From a virus: a DNA stretch of 25,937 nt. Positions within the stretch are counted from its first letter, which is position 1. Each line of letters starts with the position of its first letter. A program made the position numbers and the translations under genes. Positions 23,298 through 25,937 of the stretch are shown here, piece by piece. The notes under the pieces are model-generated. The model had not been told where the DNA came from, did not search any database, and saw only the letters and a list, made by a program, of their open reading frames with translations. The DNA is taken from IMG/VR virus record IMGVR_UViG_3300025274_000060, positions 1 through 25,937 of that record. The stretch is one strand, 5' to 3'.

Positions 23298-23509
23298 ATT
23301 GGACTTGTTGTGAATGTGAAAACCAGGTAGATGAAAGATTTTATGATCTGGATGAAAGAACTTGTGATGATTGCATGAATCCAGCAGAAATCATGATTGA
23401 TAAATTGGATTTATGGATAGGCACGTTTATGTTCTATCTTCAAAAGATTGCCCCATATTTAATTGTGGGGATGATAATTCATTTAATAATAAACCTATGG
23501 AGGCTATAA
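23294..23509 (+). CDS. zinc-ribbon protein with membrane anchor
   Basis: The 71-residue product has an N-terminal zinc ribbon of two CxxC pairs (C5-x2-C8 and C24-x2-C27: TCCECENQVDERFYDLDERT then CDDC) and a C-terminal membrane span at about 43-66 (GTFMFYLQKIAPYLIVGMII then HLIINLW). The cytoplasmic ribbon would face nucleic acid or another protein at the membrane. In layout the ribbon recalls small CxxC...CxxC proteins such as Mu Com, which controls mom translation, but the membrane anchor has no counterpart there. AAAAGGGGG at 23280-23288 precedes the start. Confidence 0.62.
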   Translation: MNWTCCECENQVDERFYDLDERTCDDCMNPAEIMIDKLDLWIGTFMFYLQKIAPYLIVGMIIHLIINLWRL

Positions 23510-23510
23510 T

Positions 23511-23990
23511 ATGCCAGATAAACCAAAAATAACATTCAATCCAGGTGAGCCTGTGATTGTCACTTTGAAGTTCGATAAAGGATTCGAAAATGAAGGAAAA
23601 CATGGAACGTATTTTTCGCATACTGTTTTGAATAATAACGTAGATACACTCATGTTTGCATCACCAGATTTGAACGATATGATCACTTCTGATTATGGAC
23701 GTGGTGATACTCTCAGGATCATCAAACATGATACCAATCCTACAACTTGGGGTGTTCATAAAGAAGGCGAATCATCGGTTAAAACTGTTGCTAATGTGAA
23801 ACCAGTAGAGGTAACGAATGATGCAAGGACTCACGATATTCATCGCCAGGTAGCGGTTAAAATTGTCTGTCAGAATACTGATTTTTCTGAAAAAGAAATA
23901 TCAGAAGAACAATATGATTTGATGTATGAGAATGTGCAGATTATCTTGAATCTGATTGAAAATAAAAAAGATGGTTCATTGCCCTTGTAA
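23511..23990 (+). CDS. putative OB-fold, single-strand DNA-binding-like protein
   Basis: GGAGG at 23499-23503 gives a strong start. The first ~95 of 159 residues show a strand pattern like an OB fold (GEPVIVTLKFDKGFENEGKH, TYFSHTV, NVDTLMFASPDL, RGDTLRIIKHDTNPTTWGVH). The C-terminal part has a helix starting HDIHRQVAVKIVCQN and another, EEQYDLMYENVQIILNLIE, as in phage replication-associated accessory proteins. Neighbours (nuclease, replication protein) support a DNA-metabolism role. The fold is inferred by eye. Confidence 0.4.
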   Translation: MPDKPKITFNPGEPVIVTLKFDKGFENEGKHGTYFSHTVLNNNVDTLMFASPDLNDMITSDYGRGDTLRIIKHDTNPTTWGVHKEGESSVKTVANVKPVEVTNDARTHDIHRQVAVKIVCQNTDFSEKEISEEQYDLMYENVQIILNLIENKKDGSLPL

Positions 23991-24357
23991 AGTGAAGAAG
24001 TCTGAAAAGAAAAAACTGCATTCTCTGGTTCGGCAATACGTTATCCAGAGAGATAAATGCTGTTTAAAGTGTGGGAAGTCTGATAGGTTGCACGCTTCCC
24101 ACATCTATCCAAGAGGCAAATATCCTAAGATGCAGTTCAATTTGGAGAATGTGAAGGCTTTATGTGTTGGCTGTCATCTCTATTGGTGGCACAAACACCC
24201 CATAGATGCACGAGAATGGGCGGAAAAGACATTAGGCAAGGCTTTACTCATGCGATTGAAGAAACAGGCGAACACGATAAATAAGGAACCCTGGAATTAT
24301 AAAGATATTAAATTGAGCATAGAAAAAGAATTAAAATTGATGCTGGAAAATGAATAA
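23971..24357 (+). CDS. HNH nuclease, NinG-like
   Basis: ATG 23971 is preferred over the earlier TTG at 23956; it overlaps the upstream gene by 20 bp. The 128-residue product shows a zinc-stabilised HNH fold: C31-x2-C34, H41/H44 in LHASHIYPRG, N57/N60 in FNLENV, and C65-x2-C68-H69. The layout RDKCCLKCG...HASH...FNLENVKALC..CH resembles lambda NinG/Rap-type recombination nucleases and homing-type HNH enzymes. A role cutting branched DNA in replication or recombination is likely given the neighbours. Its stop lies inside the beginning of the mom-like frame. Confidence 0.75.
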   Translation: MVHCPCKVKKSEKKKLHSLVRQYVIQRDKCCLKCGKSDRLHASHIYPRGKYPKMQFNLENVKALCVGCHLYWWHKHPIDAREWAEKTLGKALLMRLKKQANTINKEPWNYKDIKLSIEKELKLMLENE

Positions 24358-25120
24358 TATAAATGCGACTCAAGAATCAAGAGAGATTCACTTGAATACC
24401 ATTCAAGAGGGCCTGGGGCGGTGCCAGGGAGTCGCTCAAGAATTTAGTGTGAGAAGTATCAAATCTAAACAAACATACGATTGGCTATTAAATAAACATT
24501 ATGCAAAAAGAATACCGAGCATTTCTCATGCTTTTGGTTTATATGATTACAGGAATCTATTAAATGGTGTCTGTACTTTTGGGATTCCAGCTGTATCACA
24601 ATGGCAGAATGAATATATTGAATTAAATAGATTATGTATCAATAATAATTTAGGAAAAAACGTGTTATCGTATTTTGTATCACAATGTCTTAAAAGTATG
24701 TCAAATGAAAGAATTATTGTTAGTTTTGCCGATCCAAATCAAAATCATCAAGGATACATATATCAAGCTACTAATTGGTTATATACTGGAATTGGATCAG
24801 ATTCTAATAAGTATTATTTAAACGGGAAAGATTATCATCCACGACATATTAACAAAACAGAACAGTATTTTATCAATTTAATAAATAACAATGGAGGTAC
24901 ATTTCATCAGAATAAATCAATTCGTGAGATGTGGAATTCTATCGGTGGTTACATAGAAAAACAAAAAGGAAAACATCGTTATTTTTTTACAAAATCAAAA
25001 TCACATAGAAAATATTTATTAAAAAAATATGAGATTAAACCATATCCAAAAGGTGAAAATATAAGATACGATGCAAGTTATAAACCTATAATACAAACCG
25101 AATTATTCACAACTATATAA
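24350..25120 (+). CDS. mom: Mom-family adenine modification protein (GNAT fold)
   Basis: The product (256 residues from ATG 24350) matches Mom, the GNAT-fold enzyme that adds a glycine-sized group to adenine in phage DNA and shields it from restriction. Family segments are HYAKRIPSISHAFGLYDYRN (50-69), GVCTFGIPA (73-81), ELNRLCINN (91-99), VSFADPNQNHQGYIYQATNW (124-143) and the C-terminal KHRYFF...PYPKGENIRYDASYKP. The usual GNAT CoA loop (Q/RxxGxG/A) is degenerate here (NNLGKN). Codons 6-29 coincide with a tRNA-like RNA, and family similarity begins only at V34, so GTG 24449 (223 residues) may be the true start. The gene looks very AT-rich (11 G+C in the 60 bases from 24961), whereas the cloverleaf is GC-rich. 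Confidence 0.85.
   Translation: MNNINATQESREIHLNTIQEGLGRCQGVAQEFSVRSIKSKQTYDWLLNKHYAKRIPSISHAFGLYDYRNLLNGVCTFGIPAVSQWQNEYIELNRLCINNNLGKNVLSYFVSQCLKSMSNERIIVSFADPNQNHQGYIYQATNWLYTGIGSDSNKYYLNGKDYHPRHINKTEQYFINLINNNGGTFHQNKSIREMWNSIGGYIEKQKGKHRYFFTKSKSHRKYLLKKYEIKPYPKGENIRYDASYKPIIQTELFTTI
24365..24436 (+). ncRNA. tRNA-Gly-like cloverleaf RNA, anticodon ACC
   Basis: The 72 nt fold as a complete cloverleaf with all stems Watson-Crick. Acceptor GCGACTC/GAGTCGC (24365-24371, 24429-24435); AA linker; D-arm GAATC/GATTC (24374-24378, 24385-24389) with a 6-nt loop; one A; anticodon arm CTTGA/TCAAG (24391-24395, 24403-24407) with 7-nt loop ATACCAT, U33 and anticodon ACC (glycine); AGGG variable loop; T-arm CCTGG/CCAGG (24412-24416, 24424-24428) with 7-nt loop. 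Position 73 is U. G1-C72, C2-G71, G3-C70, U73, C35 and C36 match bacterial glycyl-tRNA-synthetase identity. The D-loop (AAGAGA) lacks GG and the T-loop (GGCGGTG) lacks TTC. CCA is not encoded. Confidence 0.78.
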
Positions 25121-25131
25121 GGATGAGACAA
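25121..25131 (+). promoter_or_regulatory. third GATGAGACA copy at a ribosome-binding site
   Basis: AAGGATGAGACAA at 25119-25131 is identical over 13 nt to 22185-22197 and, like that copy, sits as ribosome-binding site just before an ATG (25133). It could be bound by the same protein, or paired in trans by the TGTCTCATC of the leader at 22154-22162. Confidence 0.5.
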
Positions 25132-25132
25132 A

Positions 25133-25789
25133 ATGCCTAAAAGATATACAGACACCGATAAATGGAAAAAGATTTGGTTCCGTAAATTGAAGAATGATCA
25201 TAAAGTATTCTGGATGTATGTATTGGATCAATGTGATCACGCTGGAATCTGGGAAGTGGATTTTGAACTGGCTTCATATTTCTGCAACGGAATCAAAGAA
25301 ACGGAAATCAGAGAAACATTTGTAAAACAATATCATGAGTTCGATGATGGCAAAAGATGGTTCATTAAAGACTTCATAGAATTTCAATATCGTGGTTTAG
25401 ATGAATCCAATAGAGTCCATAATTCTGTAATTAATATCCTAAAACGACATGGGTTGTTTAAGGGTCTTATAAGGCCCTTATATGAACCTAAAGCTAAAGA
25501 CAAAGATAAAGAACAAGCTAAAGATCAAGAGAAAGATAAAGAAAAAGGGAAAAATTCTAAAAAAAATCAGCTTAAAAAAATAGAATTAGAATTGAATATA
25601 CTACAGGCTGAATTTGATGCGGTTGATGTTTCGATTGAATTCGATAAATTTCAGGACTACTTAAAAGCAAACGGAAAAAAATACGCTAATTATAAATCTG
25701 CATTTCGGAATTGGTTGAGATCAGATTTTATCAAACCTAAGGAAACGTATGAAAAAAACATCTATACAGGAAGCAAGTTTAAGAGTTGA
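25133..25789 (+). CDS. replication initiation/replisome organiser-like protein
   Basis: The 218-residue product starts with a winged-helix-like domain (about 1-115): KWKKIWFRKLKNDHKVFWMY, LDQCDHAGIWEVDFELASYF, KRWFIKDFIEFQYRGLDESN, a pattern typical of phage replication initiators. A lysine/aspartate-rich linker follows (about 118-150). The C-terminal segment EFDKFQDYLKANGKKYANYK then SAFRNWLRSDF resembles the DnaD/DnaT-type end that contacts single-stranded DNA or the helicase loader. It would open the origin and recruit replication proteins. AAGGATGAG at 25119-25127 is the ribosome-binding site. Confidence 0.75.
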   Translation: MPKRYTDTDKWKKIWFRKLKNDHKVFWMYVLDQCDHAGIWEVDFELASYFCNGIKETEIRETFVKQYHEFDDGKRWFIKDFIEFQYRGLDESNRVHNSVINILKRHGLFKGLIRPLYEPKAKDKDKEQAKDQEKDKEKGKNSKKNQLKKIELELNILQAEFDAVDVSIEFDKFQDYLKANGKKYANYKSAFRNWLRSDFIKPKETYEKNIYTGSKFKS

Positions 25790-25937
25790 TGATCTATTTG
25801 AATTCCTGGATATAAAAGGATCACGGCCATTATATAACGAATTGATCGGCCTGATCATGGAATACTCATTGGATACCGTAAAGGCTGGATGGGTTGATAT
25901 TATGCACGAATGCTCGCCGCCGAATGGCCAGCTATCT
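25749..25937 (+). CDS. hypothetical protein, 3' end outside window
   Basis: ATG 25749 follows an AAGGA site at 25740-25744 and overlaps the replication gene by 41 bp, an unusually long overlap for this genome. Sixty-three codons are visible (MKKTSIQEASLRVDDLFEFL, then LYNELIGLIMEYSLDTVKAG), helical in character, before the window ends. Position after the replication initiator could suit a helicase-loader or similar partner, but no motif confirms this. Confidence 0.55.
   Translation, partial: MKKTSIQEASLRVDDLFEFLDIKGSRPLYNELIGLIMEYSLDTVKAGWVDIMHECSPPNGQLS

Noticed and set aside
1-25937. CRISPR arrays, insertion sequences, integrase and attachment sites
   Set aside because: No regularly spaced direct repeats, transposase or integrase motifs were seen on either strand; the only long repeat family is the in-frame fibre repeat.

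Overview
The window is a contiguous piece of a tailed double-stranded DNA phage genome. It is AT-rich, every recognised gene is on the + strand, and most genes overlap their neighbour by 1-20 bp (ATGA, TAATG and TGATG junctions). A tape measure protein, a major tail protein and a frameshifted tail-assembly-chaperone pair, with no sheath gene, point to siphovirus morphology. Strong AAGGAG/GGAGG ribosome-binding sites suggest a host that relies on Shine-Dalgarno signals. The host cannot be named from this sequence. No integrase or lysogeny repressor is recognisable here.

Layout. 1-1060: small membrane, coiled-coil and helix-turn-helix proteins. 1061-1222: a hairpin-rich non-coding stretch that could be a packaging site or structured leader. 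1223-10750: packaging and head module, with a DUF5681-like small terminase candidate, large terminase, portal, Mu G-like and Mu F/SPP1 gp7-like proteins (the latter with a C-terminal HEAGH metallopeptidase-like extension), scaffold, major capsid protein, a strong terminator at 7749-7773, decoration-like proteins and a 755-residue repeat-rich fibre. 10799-13533: small genes leading into a lysis cassette of several small membrane proteins and an M15 peptidase endolysin, placed between head and neck genes. 13526-21996: neck and tail module, namely connector, tail terminator, major tail protein, chaperones with an A_AAA_AAA -1 slippery site, tape measure, hub and a last tail protein, closed by a terminator at 22029-22054.

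22056-25937: an early-type module opened by a promoter and a switch-like leader, followed by small proteins (two with CxxC zinc-ribbon pairs), a putative OB-fold protein, an HNH/NinG-like nuclease, a Mom-family DNA-modification enzyme and a replication-initiation protein, then a gene that runs off the window.

The most striking element is at 24365-24436, at the 5' end of the mom-like open frame. This 72-nt stretch folds as a perfect tRNA cloverleaf (7-bp acceptor, 2-nt linker, D-arm, 1-nt linker, 5/7/5 anticodon arm, 4-nt variable loop, 5/7/5 T-arm). It has a glycine anticodon (ACC) and the glycyl-tRNA-synthetase identity pattern described for E. coli (G1-C72, C2-G71, G3-C70, U73, C35, C36). 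It lacks G18G19 and the TTC of the T-loop that elongator tRNAs use. Mom adds a glycine-equivalent group to adenine and belongs to the GNAT superfamily, which includes aminoacyl-tRNA-dependent transferases. A dedicated non-translational glycyl-tRNA feeding a DNA-modification enzyme is therefore a testable hypothesis, and may be the undescribed system in this window.
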